Assembly (NCBI GenBank): GCA_000431835.1 | Contig: HF987899.1 | Location: 1-25,185, forward strand | From: Succinatimonas sp. CAG:777 | Lineage (GTDB): Bacteria; Pseudomonadota; Gammaproteobacteria; Enterobacterales; Succinivibrionaceae | Direction: 5' to 3' | Length of the DNA: 25,185 nucleotides | Part shown: positions 1 through 7,894 of the stretch, in pieces | Position numbering within the stretch: position 1 is the first letter of the stretch | Layout of the letters: every line of letters begins with the position of its first letter | Notes under the pieces: generated by a model | The model's input: the letters and a program-made list of their open reading frames with translations, nothing else | The model's database searches: none | What the model was told of the DNA's origin: nothing | Position numbers and translations under genes: made by a program

Positions 1-86
1 GCTTTTTTTATTCCTTGTCAAATTATTTTTGATCTTTTTTCAAAAAAAATTTCACAAATTCAATCACGAAGGCTTTGCTATGCACT

Positions 87-539
87 TTATACCTTAACTT
101 TAATAACAACTTTAGTTACGGTCATTTTCTGTCCGTTATAGCAAGCTCTTGGCTGATGAACTTCCTCAGGTGGAACTACAACTAAATCACCAGCTTTTAA
201 ATTTACCTGAGTGTAAAACTTTGGAGTGTCATAGAAATAAACGTCTTTTTCTTTAACACTTTCATTTAACTCACAATCTTTGACTAAGCCCATACCAAAG
301 CTTTCAAAACCTTCTGCTATGTACTGAATGTCAAAATAGTCTTTATGAGATTCAAATCTTGCCTCGTTAAAATCTACCGTTTCATATCTTTGAACCATCG
401 CAAACACACCATCACAAATGTCGTATCTGCCATCTTCCATTTTGGCAGTGTCGTTTGTTGCAAGCCAATGGTATGCCTTTTTAAATTTTTCTGATAAATA
501 GTCGTATTTTGTTACAAGATCAATTGATGTAGCTAACAT
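87..539 (-). CDS. YhcH/YjgK/YiaL family cupin protein (sugar anomerase-like)
   Basis: A 150-residue protein of the YhcH/YjgK/YiaL (DUF386) family. These are small cupin-fold proteins; the characterised member NanQ acts as a sialic acid anomerase, and YiaL lies in a pentose/ascorbate-type sugar operon. Visible signatures are the ESHKDYFDIQY segment in the middle and the PPEEVHQP segment near the C-terminus, which supply metal-binding cupin residues. I chose the ATG at 539 because GGAG stands six bases before it; an in-frame TTG at 551 has no comparable SD. It follows yfcE by about 20 nt and is probably co-transcribed with it. The divergent FGGY kinase gives a sugar-kinase plus YiaL pairing reminiscent of E. 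coli yiaL/lyxK, so a role in carbohydrate use is likely. The actual substrate cannot be read from sequence. Confidence 0.88.
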   Translation of the reverse strand: MLATSIDLVTKYDYLSEKFKKAYHWLATNDTAKMEDGRYDICDGVFAMVQRYETVDFNEARFESHKDYFDIQYIAEGFESFGMGLVKDCELNESVKEKDVYFYDTPKFYTQVNLKAGDLVVVPPEEVHQPRACYNGQKMTVTKVVIKVKV

Positions 540-559
540 TTCTTTCTCCAAAATTCACT

Positions 560-1132
560 TTAAAACTTGTAGGTAGCAATTACTTCGCCTTCAAGATCGT
601 AAAGATCTATTTTTTCTTCTTCAATAACAGCAAATCCTGCCTTAGTACCACCTTTAGGGATGGTAATTGAACCTGGATTGATATTGATTATGCCACTGTC
701 TTTTTTAAAGATACCTGAAACATGGGTATGTCCTGATAAGACTATGTCACCTTTTTCAAGAGCTAACTTTTTAATTACTTTTTCAGAGTCAATGTCATAC
801 AGGTGACCGTGTGTTAAAAAGAGCTTCTGATATTTATCTTTGAGTTTAAGGTTAATATAGCCGTATGGGGCATTGCATGGAAAATCAAGAACCATTGAAT
901 CGACTTCACTGTCACAATTGCCACGGATTGAGATTAAGTTCTGTTTATAAGAGTTTAAAAGCTCCCCTACTCTCATAGGATCATAGCTTTTAGGTACCGA
1001 ATTTCTTGGTCCATGATTTAAAAGATCACCTAAGAGGACAATGTAGTCACATTCAAATTTCTCAAAATAGCATAAGGTCTTTTCAAGCTCTCTAGCACCA
1101 CCATGAATATCTGATATTACAAGATATCTCAT
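560..1132 (-). CDS. yfcE: YfcE-family metallophosphodiesterase
   Basis: A 190-residue calcineurin-like metallophosphoesterase. The metal-binding motifs appear in order: SDIHG near residue 7, GDLLNHGPRN near 35, GNCDSEVD near 72, THGH near 108 and SGHTHV near 133, with a C-terminal NPGSITIPKGG. The GDxLNHGPRN and RGNCDSEVD blocks match E. coli YfcE closely, including its length of about 184 residues. Family members are Mn-dependent cytoplasmic phosphodiesterases active on artificial substrates; the physiological substrate is not established. AGGAAAG lies a few bases before the ATG. It is the first gene of a two-gene unit with the YhcH-family gene, and is divergent from the FGGY kinase. Confidence 0.92.
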   Translation of the reverse strand: MRYLVISDIHGGARELEKTLCYFEKFECDYIVLLGDLLNHGPRNSVPKSYDPMRVGELLNSYKQNLISIRGNCDSEVDSMVLDFPCNAPYGYINLKLKDKYQKLFLTHGHLYDIDSEKVIKKLALEKGDIVLSGHTHVSGIFKKDSGIININPGSITIPKGGTKAGFAVIEEEKIDLYDLEGEVIATYKF

Positions 1133-1492
1133 TTTACTTTCCTGTGTATTTAATCTTTTTACTTTACATCTAGCATTTTAAGAAACTTTGTAGATAAAAG
1201 CATTAGTAACACTTAATTATTCTTAGGGAGCTAACATAAACAGCCTGATATCTTTTCTGGCTGGAGATTTATCTTCAATGCTTTTTTTAGATCTAAGCGT
1301 TTGTAACACGGATTTTTTCGTAAAGATTTTTCAAAAAACTTAACACATATCAACATATTTGGTTATCATATTGATTTTATTAAAATAAATATTTTTAAAC
1401 AAATCTCAAAATAGTGAGCTTTATAACAATTACGCAAACGTTTGTAATATATACTTAGAACATATCATTTGTTTTACACATAAGGTGACAGA
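1133..1492. other. 360-nt divergent intergenic region
   Basis: This AT-rich region separates the divergent yfcE and FGGY-kinase genes. It contains a LacI-type palindrome close to the kinase start (1432-1447). A second partial copy (CGTTTGTAA) lies at 1298-1306. A 5-bp hairpin (CAGCC...GGCTG) occurs near 1240. I found no further coding potential and no convincing -35 element for either gene. Confidence 0.6.
1432..1447. promoter_or_regulatory. LacI/PurR-type operator candidate
   Basis: ACGCAAACGTTTGTAA contains the perfect palindrome CAAACGTTTG (1435-1444), with the central CG and flanking A/T pattern of LacI-family operators. It resembles the PurR box on its left half. It lies immediately upstream of a candidate -10 (TATACT, 1450-1455) and about 50 nt before the kinase ATG, a position suited to repression. 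The regulator is not encoded in this window, so the identity of the repressor is unknown. Confidence 0.55.
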
Positions 1493-3091
1493 ATGTCTGA
1501 GATTAAGAATATTATTGCTGAAGGTAAGTCAATCCTTGGTATTGAATTCGGTTCAACTAGAATTAAGGCTGTTTTAATTGAGCCAGATACCTTCAAACCA
1601 ATTGCACAAGGTGCTCATGAATGGGAAAACAGACTTGAAGATGGTCTGTGGACTTACCATTTAGATGATATTTGGTCTGGATTACAAGACTGCTATCAGG
1701 ATCTGCAAAAAGATGTTCAAAATCAGTATGGTGTACAAATCAAGAAATTAGCATCAATCGGATTCTCTGCTATGATGCACGGCTATATGGCTTTTGATAA
1801 AAATGGTAACCATCTAGCTCAATTTAGAACTTGGAGAAATGCTAATACCACTGAAGCTGCTGAAAAGCTAACTGAATTATTCCAGTTTAATATTCCTGAA
1901 AGATGGAGTATTTCTCACCTCTATCAGTGCATTTTAAATAAAGAAAAGCACGTAACCTCAGTTGATTTCTTCACAACTTTAGCAGGTTATGTTCACTGGA
2001 AGTTAACTGGTCAGAAAGTTTTAGGTGTTGGCGACGCATCTGGAATGTTCCCTATTGACTCAAATACTCATGACTACAACAAAAAGTATTTAGAGCAGTT
2101 CAATAAGATCTTATTTGAAGAGAAAATGCCTTACACCTTAGAGCATCTATTACCTAAAGTTTTATGCGCAGGTGATGATGCTGGCTCTCTAACCAAAGAA
2201 GGAGCAAAACTTCTTGATGTTTCAGGAAATCTTGAGTCCGGTTGCCAAATCTGCCCTCCTGAAGGTGATGCTGGTACCGGTATGGTTGCAACCAATTCTG
2301 TTGCTGTAAGAACAGGTAATGTTTCAGCTGGTACCTCTATCTTTGCTATGGTTGTTCTAGAAAAAGCATTAGAGAAATTACACAGAGAAATTGACTGCGT
2401 AACTACACCTGACGGTCTGCAGGTTGCAATGGTACATGCAAACAACTGCACCTCAGATCTGAACGCTTGGGTAGGTCTATTTGCAGACTTCTTAAAGGCT
2501 GCTCATATTGACATGGATATGAACACTCTGTTTAAGACTCTATATAATGAGGCTTTAAACAACGGCGCTCCTGATTGTGACGGTATTATTACCTATGGCT
2601 ATTTATCAGGTGAGAATATCACTTCAATGCCTGAAGGTAGACCATTACTTGCTAGAATGCCAACTTCAAAGTTCACTGTAGGCAATCTATTCAGATCAAA
2701 TCTAAACACCTCATTAGGTGCTATCCGTCTAGGTATGGATATCCTGAAAAAGGAGCATGTAAAAGTTGATAAGCTCTTAGGTCACGGTGGTTTATTCAAG
2801 ACTAAAGGTGTTGGTCAGTCTATTATGGCTGATGCTCTTAATATTCCTGTTTGGGTAATGACTACAGCAGGTGAAGGCGGAGCTTGGGGTATAGCTCTAT
2901 TAGCTGCTTACCGTGCACAAAAAGATGGTGAGACTTTGCCTGAATTCTTAGAGAACAAGGTATTCCATGATGCTCAAGGCTCTAAGATCGATCCTAATCC
3001 AAAGGGAGTAGAAGGATTTAATGCATTCTTAGAAAGATATGTGTTATGTCTTGGTGTTGAAAGACAGGCTGTTAACTGCCTAAAGAGATAG
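1493..3091 (+). CDS. FGGY-family carbohydrate kinase (xylulokinase-like)
   Basis: A 532-residue sugar kinase. The N-terminal phosphate-binding loop reads GIEFGSTRIK (residues 16-25), with Glu where most relatives have Asp. MMHGY (94-98) resembles the xylulokinase MHG substrate motif. A GDAGTGM segment at 258-264 supplies the probable catalytic base Asp259. RTGNVSAGTS (273-282) and GHGGLFKTKG (about 429-438) form the C-terminal ATPase half. The family phosphorylates pentoses, pentuloses or related sugars in the cytoplasm; D-xylulose is the best guess, but substrate cannot be fixed from these motifs. AAGGTGAC sits just before the ATG. The gene is monocistronic, with an operator-like palindrome upstream and a hairpin terminator downstream. 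Confidence 0.85.
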   Translation: MSEIKNIIAEGKSILGIEFGSTRIKAVLIEPDTFKPIAQGAHEWENRLEDGLWTYHLDDIWSGLQDCYQDLQKDVQNQYGVQIKKLASIGFSAMMHGYMAFDKNGNHLAQFRTWRNANTTEAAEKLTELFQFNIPERWSISHLYQCILNKEKHVTSVDFFTTLAGYVHWKLTGQKVLGVGDASGMFPIDSNTHDYNKKYLEQFNKILFEEKMPYTLEHLLPKVLCAGDDAGSLTKEGAKLLDVSGNLESGCQICPPEGDAGTGMVATNSVAVRTGNVSAGTSIFAMVVLEKALEKLHREIDCVTTPDGLQVAMVHANNCTSDLNAWVGLFADFLKAAHIDMDMNTLFKTLYNEALNNGAPDCDGIITYGYLSGENITSMPEGRPLLARMPTSKFTVGNLFRSNLNTSLGAIRLGMDILKKEHVKVDKLLGHGGLFKTKGVGQSIMADALNIPVWVMTTAGEGGAWGIALLAAYRAQKDGETLPEFLENKVFHDAQGSKIDPNPKGVEGFNAFLERYVLCLGVERQAVNCLKR

Positions 3092-3118
3092 TTAAAAACA
3101 TTAACTCCCTCTTGAAAG

Positions 3119-3144
3119 AAGCCTGCTAAATTAGCAGGCTTTTT
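3119..3144 (+). terminator. Rho-independent terminator after the FGGY kinase
   Basis: Arms AAGCCTGCTAA (3119-3129) and TTAGCAGGCTT (3131-3141) are perfect inverted repeats, running into a T tract ending at 3144. Read on the minus strand it also gives a hairpin followed by TTCTTTC, so it could serve the convergent binding-protein gene as well. Confidence 0.85.
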
Positions 3145-3171
3145 GTTACGGTATGATAAAAAAATTACTGA

Positions 3172-4728
3172 CTAACCAAAGTCTAAGCTGTCTAAAGAAA
3201 CAGATTTCTTCTCTTCTGTTTTTTTATTTTCAGTAGTTGCTGTATCTTCAGATTTTGATGAAGTATCATCAGACTTGGTTGCCTCAGTAGGAGCATTTTC
3301 AACTTCTACGCTGAAAGCTTCATCAACATTTTCATCTTGATCATGAGATACAGTCTCATCGTTTGAAACGCCATCATTAGCATCAGACTCTAAAGCCTCA
3401 GAGCTATGAGCTAATGAATCTTCATTATCAGAGGCAGCGGTGTCTTCTGTTGCAATTGATTCATCTAAATCAGGAGATGTAGTTTCTTTTTCTTCATTTT
3501 GATCTTTCTGAGAAGCAGAACTATTACCATCAATCGCAGACTGAATTTGACTTTTAGCATTGTTCAAAGCATTTTCTGCAGATGTTTTACCTGTAACAAT
3601 ATCAGAAATAGCTGCGTTCATAGGATCCCAAACTAAAGCCATTTCAGGAATTGAAGGAATAGGTTCAGCATTTAAAGCTTGAACCGCAATTGCGTTAGCA
3701 AAATCGTCATTGTTGATTAAAGGATTTGTCAAAATCTCATGAATTGGAGGCAACTCTAAAATTGACTGATATCTTTCTAAAGCGTATTTAGTTTGGTTAA
3801 TAAACTTTAAGAATTTTTCTGCTAATGCTTTATTTGAACTTTTTGCTGTGATTGCATAACCTCTAAATCCTAAAAATGGAGTCATAAACTTGCCATTTGG
3901 CATACGTGGTAATGGAGCTACACCATAGTTAATGCCTGATTTTGCAAATGTCTCCAGTTCCCATGGGCCTGTAATAACAGCAGCAGCTTTACCTGTGTTA
4001 AACAAATTCTCAATTTCGCCAAATCCATCATTGCCTAAAACAGATTTTGGTAAAATGTCTTTACATACCTGAGCTAAATATGTTGCCGCTTTTACGGCAT
4101 TGTCTGTTGCTAAACCTAAATCTTTTGGATTTAAAGAACCATCAGCATTTTTACCAAATATATAGCCGTCATAGCCTTTTAAGAAACCGTATGCAAAATA
4201 AATAAAATCCCATTTACCTATGATGCCGTACTTACCTTTAGCTTTAAGTTCTTTTGAGAGTTTGTAGTAATCTTCAAAATGCTCAAAAGGATACTTTATA
4301 AGATCCTGATTGTAATAAACAACCATAGTTTCCATTGAGCGTGGAACTGCGTAAATATTTCCTTGATAGGTAAAAGCAGAGATAGATGATTGCAGATATT
4401 TTTGCTCTTCATTTTTCATGAATGAAAGAGGAGCAATAAGTCCGTCTTTAGCTGCAGATCCTACTCTATCGGCAGGTAACATCAAAACATCTGGGATCTG
4501 AGAACCATCCTTTACAGCCTTCTCATAAGCAGTTAAATGACCTACATAGTCAGAATCTTTTAAAATTACCTTACAGTTATTTTCTTTTTCAAACTGAGCT
4601 ACAGCCTTTTCGATTCCATGAGCCTTACCAATATCTTCCCACACAACTAAATCAGCCGCATAAGCGACATTTAGTGAAAGAAATAAACTTCCTATGACTG
4701 CATAGATTTTTGCTTTTTTCATTGACAT
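3172..4728 (-). CDS. MalE-like binding protein with long acidic C-terminal tail (paralogue 1)
   Basis: A 518-residue secreted substrate-binding protein. Residues 1-24 form a signal peptide ending in AYA. Residues 25-400 match the maltose/maltodextrin-binding fold (MalE), with counterparts of MalE ligand residues: DR at 87-88, Glu133, GPW with Trp256, and PEMALVW with Trp367. Residues 401-518 are an extra tail dominated by Asp, Glu, Ser and Thr, ending in a small basic patch (KKTEEKK) and SLDSLDFG. The tail is absent from its two neighbours and from MalE, and is probably disordered. GAGGA lies six bases before the ATG. It is the third of three tandem paralogues in transcription order, after a 269-nt leader with its own structure. 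No transporter permease or ATPase gene is nearby. Confidence 0.88.
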   Translation of the reverse strand: MSMKKAKIYAVIGSLFLSLNVAYAADLVVWEDIGKAHGIEKAVAQFEKENNCKVILKDSDYVGHLTAYEKAVKDGSQIPDVLMLPADRVGSAAKDGLIAPLSFMKNEEQKYLQSSISAFTYQGNIYAVPRSMETMVVYYNQDLIKYPFEHFEDYYKLSKELKAKGKYGIIGKWDFIYFAYGFLKGYDGYIFGKNADGSLNPKDLGLATDNAVKAATYLAQVCKDILPKSVLGNDGFGEIENLFNTGKAAAVITGPWELETFAKSGINYGVAPLPRMPNGKFMTPFLGFRGYAITAKSSNKALAEKFLKFINQTKYALERYQSILELPPIHEILTNPLINNDDFANAIAVQALNAEPIPSIPEMALVWDPMNAAISDIVTGKTSAENALNNAKSQIQSAIDGNSSASQKDQNEEKETTSPDLDESIATEDTAASDNEDSLAHSSEALESDANDGVSNDETVSHDQDENVDEAFSVEVENAPTEATKSDDTSSKSEDTATTENKKTEEKKSVSLDSLDFG

Positions 4729-4997
4729 AGTTTGTCCTCTTATAATTGCTTTTATAGAGTTATTATTTTTTATAGATGGTCAGGTTCTACGATCTTTGCT
4801 GACCTAATAAGAATATTATCGGATAGAGAAAACTAAATTTTAAGACTTATAAGTGAACAATAAGATCTACTAGACATTTCATGAAAAGATCTCCTTTAGC
4901 AGACTCTCAATTGGTTCTTTTATTCATTTCGACTTTAATTGAGATAAAAATTGAAATCCTTTTTTAAATTGTCTAATAGATAGTGATCCTTACTTTT
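4729..4997 (-). other. Structured 269-nt leader between binding-protein paralogues
   Basis: This region lies between paralogue 2 and paralogue 1, much longer than the 73-nt gap between paralogues 3 and 2. On the minus strand it contains, in order: an inverted repeat CTCAATT (4937-4943 with 4906-4912), a strong SD with an 11-codon open frame (4847-4882), and a 6-bp hairpin GGTCAG/CTGACC (4799-4804 with 4778-4783, 15-nt loop). The last hairpin has no T tract directly after it, so it is not an obvious terminator. Confidence 0.5.
4847..4882 (-). CDS. Possible 11-residue leader peptide or gene-start remnant
   Basis: The open frame encodes MKCLVDLIVHL and is preceded by AAAGGAG at good spacing, a far stronger SD than chance would suggest. 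The 21-nt block covering the SD and start (4877-4897) is identical to the start region of the GNAT gene at 25106-25126. It may be a short leader peptide upstream of paralogue 1, or the surviving start of a lost gene. Nothing in the peptide suggests attenuation, such as repeated codons for one amino acid. Confidence 0.3.
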   Translation of the reverse strand: MKCLVDLIVHL

Positions 4998-6215
4998 CTA
5001 ATTATTTTTGATCCTAGTTTGGATGTAAGACTCGATATCCTTTCTTGCATCCTCAAGAATATGGTCAATAGGCAGTCCTGCATGGATTACTTTCCATATT
5101 GCTTTATCCATCACAGACCAAACATATGACATCTCAGGAATTGAAGGCATATTTACAGCATGTACAGACTGCTGAGCTATAACCTGGATAAGCTCGTCAT
5201 TAGCTAATGAAGGATCTTGCAACACAGAAATTACAGGAGGTACCTGCCTACTCTCTTTATATCTTAATAAAGCATATTTATGCTCATTTATAAAGCGAAG
5301 AAAATCCTCAGCTAAATCTTTATGTGTAGACCATTTAGAAATTGAATATCCTTTAGTACCTAAAAATCCTGCCATGGGATTACCATTTGGAAGAGTAGGA
5401 AGTGTGGTTATACCAAAGTTGATACCAGCCTTTAAATAATCCTCAATTGCCCAAGGTCCGTTAATCACGGCAATAGCTTTTTTAGAGGAAAAAAGCTCAT
5501 ACATTCTGTTATAGCCATCAACACCTGACAGACAATCATATACTAGATCAGCTTTTGACATCTTTCGCAAGACTTTTAATGACTCTACAGCACCATCAGT
5601 ATCTAAACCATATGAATTTAAATTGATAGTACCATCGTTGTCTGTTCTAAAGATATAAGCTCCATAACCATTCATGAGAGCATAGGTTGTATAGAAAAGC
5701 TCCCATTTTGCTAAAAGACCATACTTTCCTTTCTTGCGTAGCTTCTTTGACAAATCGACATATTCTTCAAGAGTAGTAGGAGGCTCTTTTAAGAGATCTT
5801 TATTATAGAAAAGGATTAAAGTTTCAATTGTCTTTGGAACAGAGTAAAGCTCTCCGTCAAAAGTAACAGATGCAATTGAATTTGGCAGATATTGGCTGTT
5901 TTCTACCTGCATAAAATGAATTTGAGAAATCAGATTTTTGTCTTTTGCCACGCCAACCATATCTGAGGCTAAAACCACCACATCTGGGCCTTCACCTTTT
6001 GGTCCTTGCTTTTCTAAAAGTTCAACCTGATGGTACATAGGCTTTTCAAGGACATCAACATCACAGTCGTAGATCTTTTCAAAGTCTTTTACGGCTGATG
6101 CGATGGTAGATGCACGACCTACGTCTTCCCAAACTACAAGCCTTTCTGTTGCGAGAATCTCATGAGAATAAACTAAAGCTAAACTCAGCAAAAGGCCTTT
6201 AGAGAATTTGTTCAT
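4998..6215 (-). CDS. MalE-like extracellular solute-binding protein (paralogue 2)
   Basis: A 405-residue secreted binding protein. Residues 1-22 are a signal peptide (cleavage after ILA). The mature part follows the MalE pattern: Glu131, NGPW with Trp255 and PEMSYVW with Trp366. The DR pair that contacts sugar in MalE is Asp85-Met86 here, so the ligand contact is altered relative to its neighbours. Length is close to MalE (396). AGGA precedes the ATG by seven bases. It sits between two paralogues in the same orientation, 73 nt after paralogue 3. The expected role is periplasmic capture of maltose, maltodextrin or a related oligosaccharide for an ABC importer encoded elsewhere or for chemosensing; the ligand is not provable from sequence. 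Confidence 0.87.
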   Translation of the reverse strand: MNKFSKGLLLSLALVYSHEILATERLVVWEDVGRASTIASAVKDFEKIYDCDVDVLEKPMYHQVELLEKQGPKGEGPDVVVLASDMVGVAKDKNLISQIHFMQVENSQYLPNSIASVTFDGELYSVPKTIETLILFYNKDLLKEPPTTLEEYVDLSKKLRKKGKYGLLAKWELFYTTYALMNGYGAYIFRTDNDGTINLNSYGLDTDGAVESLKVLRKMSKADLVYDCLSGVDGYNRMYELFSSKKAIAVINGPWAIEDYLKAGINFGITTLPTLPNGNPMAGFLGTKGYSISKWSTHKDLAEDFLRFINEHKYALLRYKESRQVPPVISVLQDPSLANDELIQVIAQQSVHAVNMPSIPEMSYVWSVMDKAIWKVIHAGLPIDHILEDARKDIESYIQTRIKNN

Positions 6216-6288
6216 ATAAAATTCCTGTACACCAGATCTGAAAGTAAAACCAAAATTATCGATTTAAAATTCAGACCTGATAAGTTAC

Positions 6289-7509
6289 TTAAAGACCAGA
6301 GCGGAAAGCTTCAATCTGATAATCAATGTGCTCTACAGCTGACTTTAGTGCGTCTTCTACATTGTCTTTACCGCTAATTGCTACGTCAAGTGCGCCATCG
6401 AAAGGTCCCCAAACTTCGGACATTTCTGGAATTGAAGGAATAGGTACAGCTCTACTTGCCTGAACTGCAATTGCATTAGCGAAATCGTCATTTGTAATGA
6501 TAGGATCAGCCACTACAGACTTGATAGGAGGGATCTCCTGCGTTTTCTGATAACGAACCTTTGCATATTTTGGCTGGTTTATGAACTGTAAAAATTGTTC
6601 AGCTAAATCATGCTCATTAGACCAGGTTGAAATAGCATAACCTTTTACACCTAAAAATGAGCTCATAGGCTTACCGTTAGGTAGGATTGGAAGAGGTAAT
6701 ACACCAAAGTTTAACTTAGCCTTAGCGTATGGTTCTAGAGCCCATGGACCATTGATAATTGCAGCAACCTTACCTTTAGTAAAGAGATCATCAATAGTGT
6801 TCTGACCTTTATCACCTCTTACAGAATCAGGAATACAGCCAGTTTCAAAAAACTTTTTAATTAGCTCTACGCTTTTAATTGCGCCTTCATTAGCTAACCC
6901 TACATCTCTGGAATCTAGATTTCCGTCTGAATCAGTTCCGAATACATAAGCACCATAAGGTTGCATTACACCATATGCGTAGTAAAAAGAATCCCACTTT
7001 GCGATAAAACCATATTCATCGTCAGAAGTAGCCTTCTTTTTCATAGCATAGTCATAGTACTCATTTAAAGTATCATAAGGCTGTTTTAAGATATCTTTGT
7101 TGTAGAAAAGAACTAGAGTTTCAACAACTTTTGGAACTGCATAGATTTCGCCACCCTGAGCAAAAGCAGATACAGCTGAACGGATATACTTATCCTGATC
7201 TTCTTGCATGAATTTTATTGGAGCAATTAAGCCCTGAACAGTAGCAGCACCTACTCTATCAGCAGGTATCATTAAAACATCAGGACCATCTCCTGAAGGA
7301 CCTTCAAGTCTTAATCTATCAACCTGAGAAATAAAAGGTACTTCTTCTACAACAACTTTACAATCATTCAGAGCTTCAAAATCTGCAACAGCTTGTGCAA
7401 TGCCATGTGACTTTTGGACATCCTCCCAGACTTTTAGAACAGTGGTTGCGTAAACATTAGAACAAACAAGCAATGATGTAATGGCGATAGCAACTTTTGA
7501 AATTTTCAT
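6289..7509 (-). CDS. MalE-like extracellular solute-binding protein (paralogue 3)
   Basis: A 406-residue secreted binding protein, first of the three in transcription order. Residues 1-21 are a signal peptide ending VYA. MalE-type ligand positions are kept: DR at 84-85, Glu130, NGPW with Trp256 and PEMSEVW with Trp367. All three paralogues begin the mature domain with a VWEDv/i motif and share two cysteines (Cys50 and Cys225 here) that MalE lacks. AAGGG precedes the ATG with nine-base spacing. Upstream lies a 385-nt structured intergenic region, then the chemoreceptor gene in the same orientation. Probable periplasmic oligosaccharide-binding protein; ligand unknown. Confidence 0.88.
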   Translation of the reverse strand: MKISKVAIAITSLLVCSNVYATTVLKVWEDVQKSHGIAQAVADFEALNDCKVVVEEVPFISQVDRLRLEGPSGDGPDVLMIPADRVGAATVQGLIAPIKFMQEDQDKYIRSAVSAFAQGGEIYAVPKVVETLVLFYNKDILKQPYDTLNEYYDYAMKKKATSDDEYGFIAKWDSFYYAYGVMQPYGAYVFGTDSDGNLDSRDVGLANEGAIKSVELIKKFFETGCIPDSVRGDKGQNTIDDLFTKGKVAAIINGPWALEPYAKAKLNFGVLPLPILPNGKPMSSFLGVKGYAISTWSNEHDLAEQFLQFINQPKYAKVRYQKTQEIPPIKSVVADPIITNDDFANAIAVQASRAVPIPSIPEMSEVWGPFDGALDVAISGKDNVEDALKSAVEHIDYQIEAFRSGL

Positions 7510-7894
7510 TATTTACATCCCTTTTATGATGCTTTAAAAATATAAAAGCACAATCCTCATGACAATGTGTGCCAAGCATTCTTTTTGGCTTTAATTTTAT
7601 ACAATTAGTTTTGTAATTTCTTAAAAAAAGAGTGATGTTAATCTCATTTTTTAAAAGTATTCATTCTTAATTACGGCCAACAAATGGGGCAGATCGTTAT
7701 CACAAAAATTGTTTGTTAATCATATGCTGTAGTTAACCTGTAACGTTAAGCTACAAGTTTATATTAACTTGTTTGGCATCAAGTGAACCGAAAAGTTATG
7801 TGATGTTGATCGGTTCGATTTGTTTGCCGTAATTCTTAATAACGCGATGTCGTACCCGCATCTTAAATGAGTCTCGCTTTATACGAAATTCAGG
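7510..7894. other. 385-nt structured intergenic region upstream of the binding-protein array
   Basis: No gene is evident. A long inverted repeat, 16 of 17 bases matching, joins 7669-7685 (AATTACGGCCAACAAAT) and 7818-7834, separated by 132 nt. Inside are a perfect hairpin ACAAGTT/AACTTGT (7753-7772, 6-nt loop) and an inverted repeat GAACCGA/TCGGTTC (7785-7791 with 7810-7816). Close to the gene a GCCAA/TTGGC hairpin lies at about 7572-7590, and a weak minus-strand -10 (TATAAA) at 7596-7601. The nested symmetry could be a decayed miniature element or a multi-site operator. Confidence 0.5.

Noticed and set aside
1..86. Terminator after the YhcH-family gene
   Set aside because: Runs of A and T are present, but no stem of convincing length or GC content was found.
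2131..2451. Open frame antisense to the FGGY kinase
   Set aside because: It lies fully inside a strongly supported gene, lacks an SD and has no recognisable protein signature.
7686..7817. CRP sites (TGTGA half-sites near 7700 and 7800) and MalT boxes upstream of the MalE-like genes
   Set aside because: Only one half of each CRP candidate matches, and no GGGGA(T/G)GAGG-like MalT box was found.
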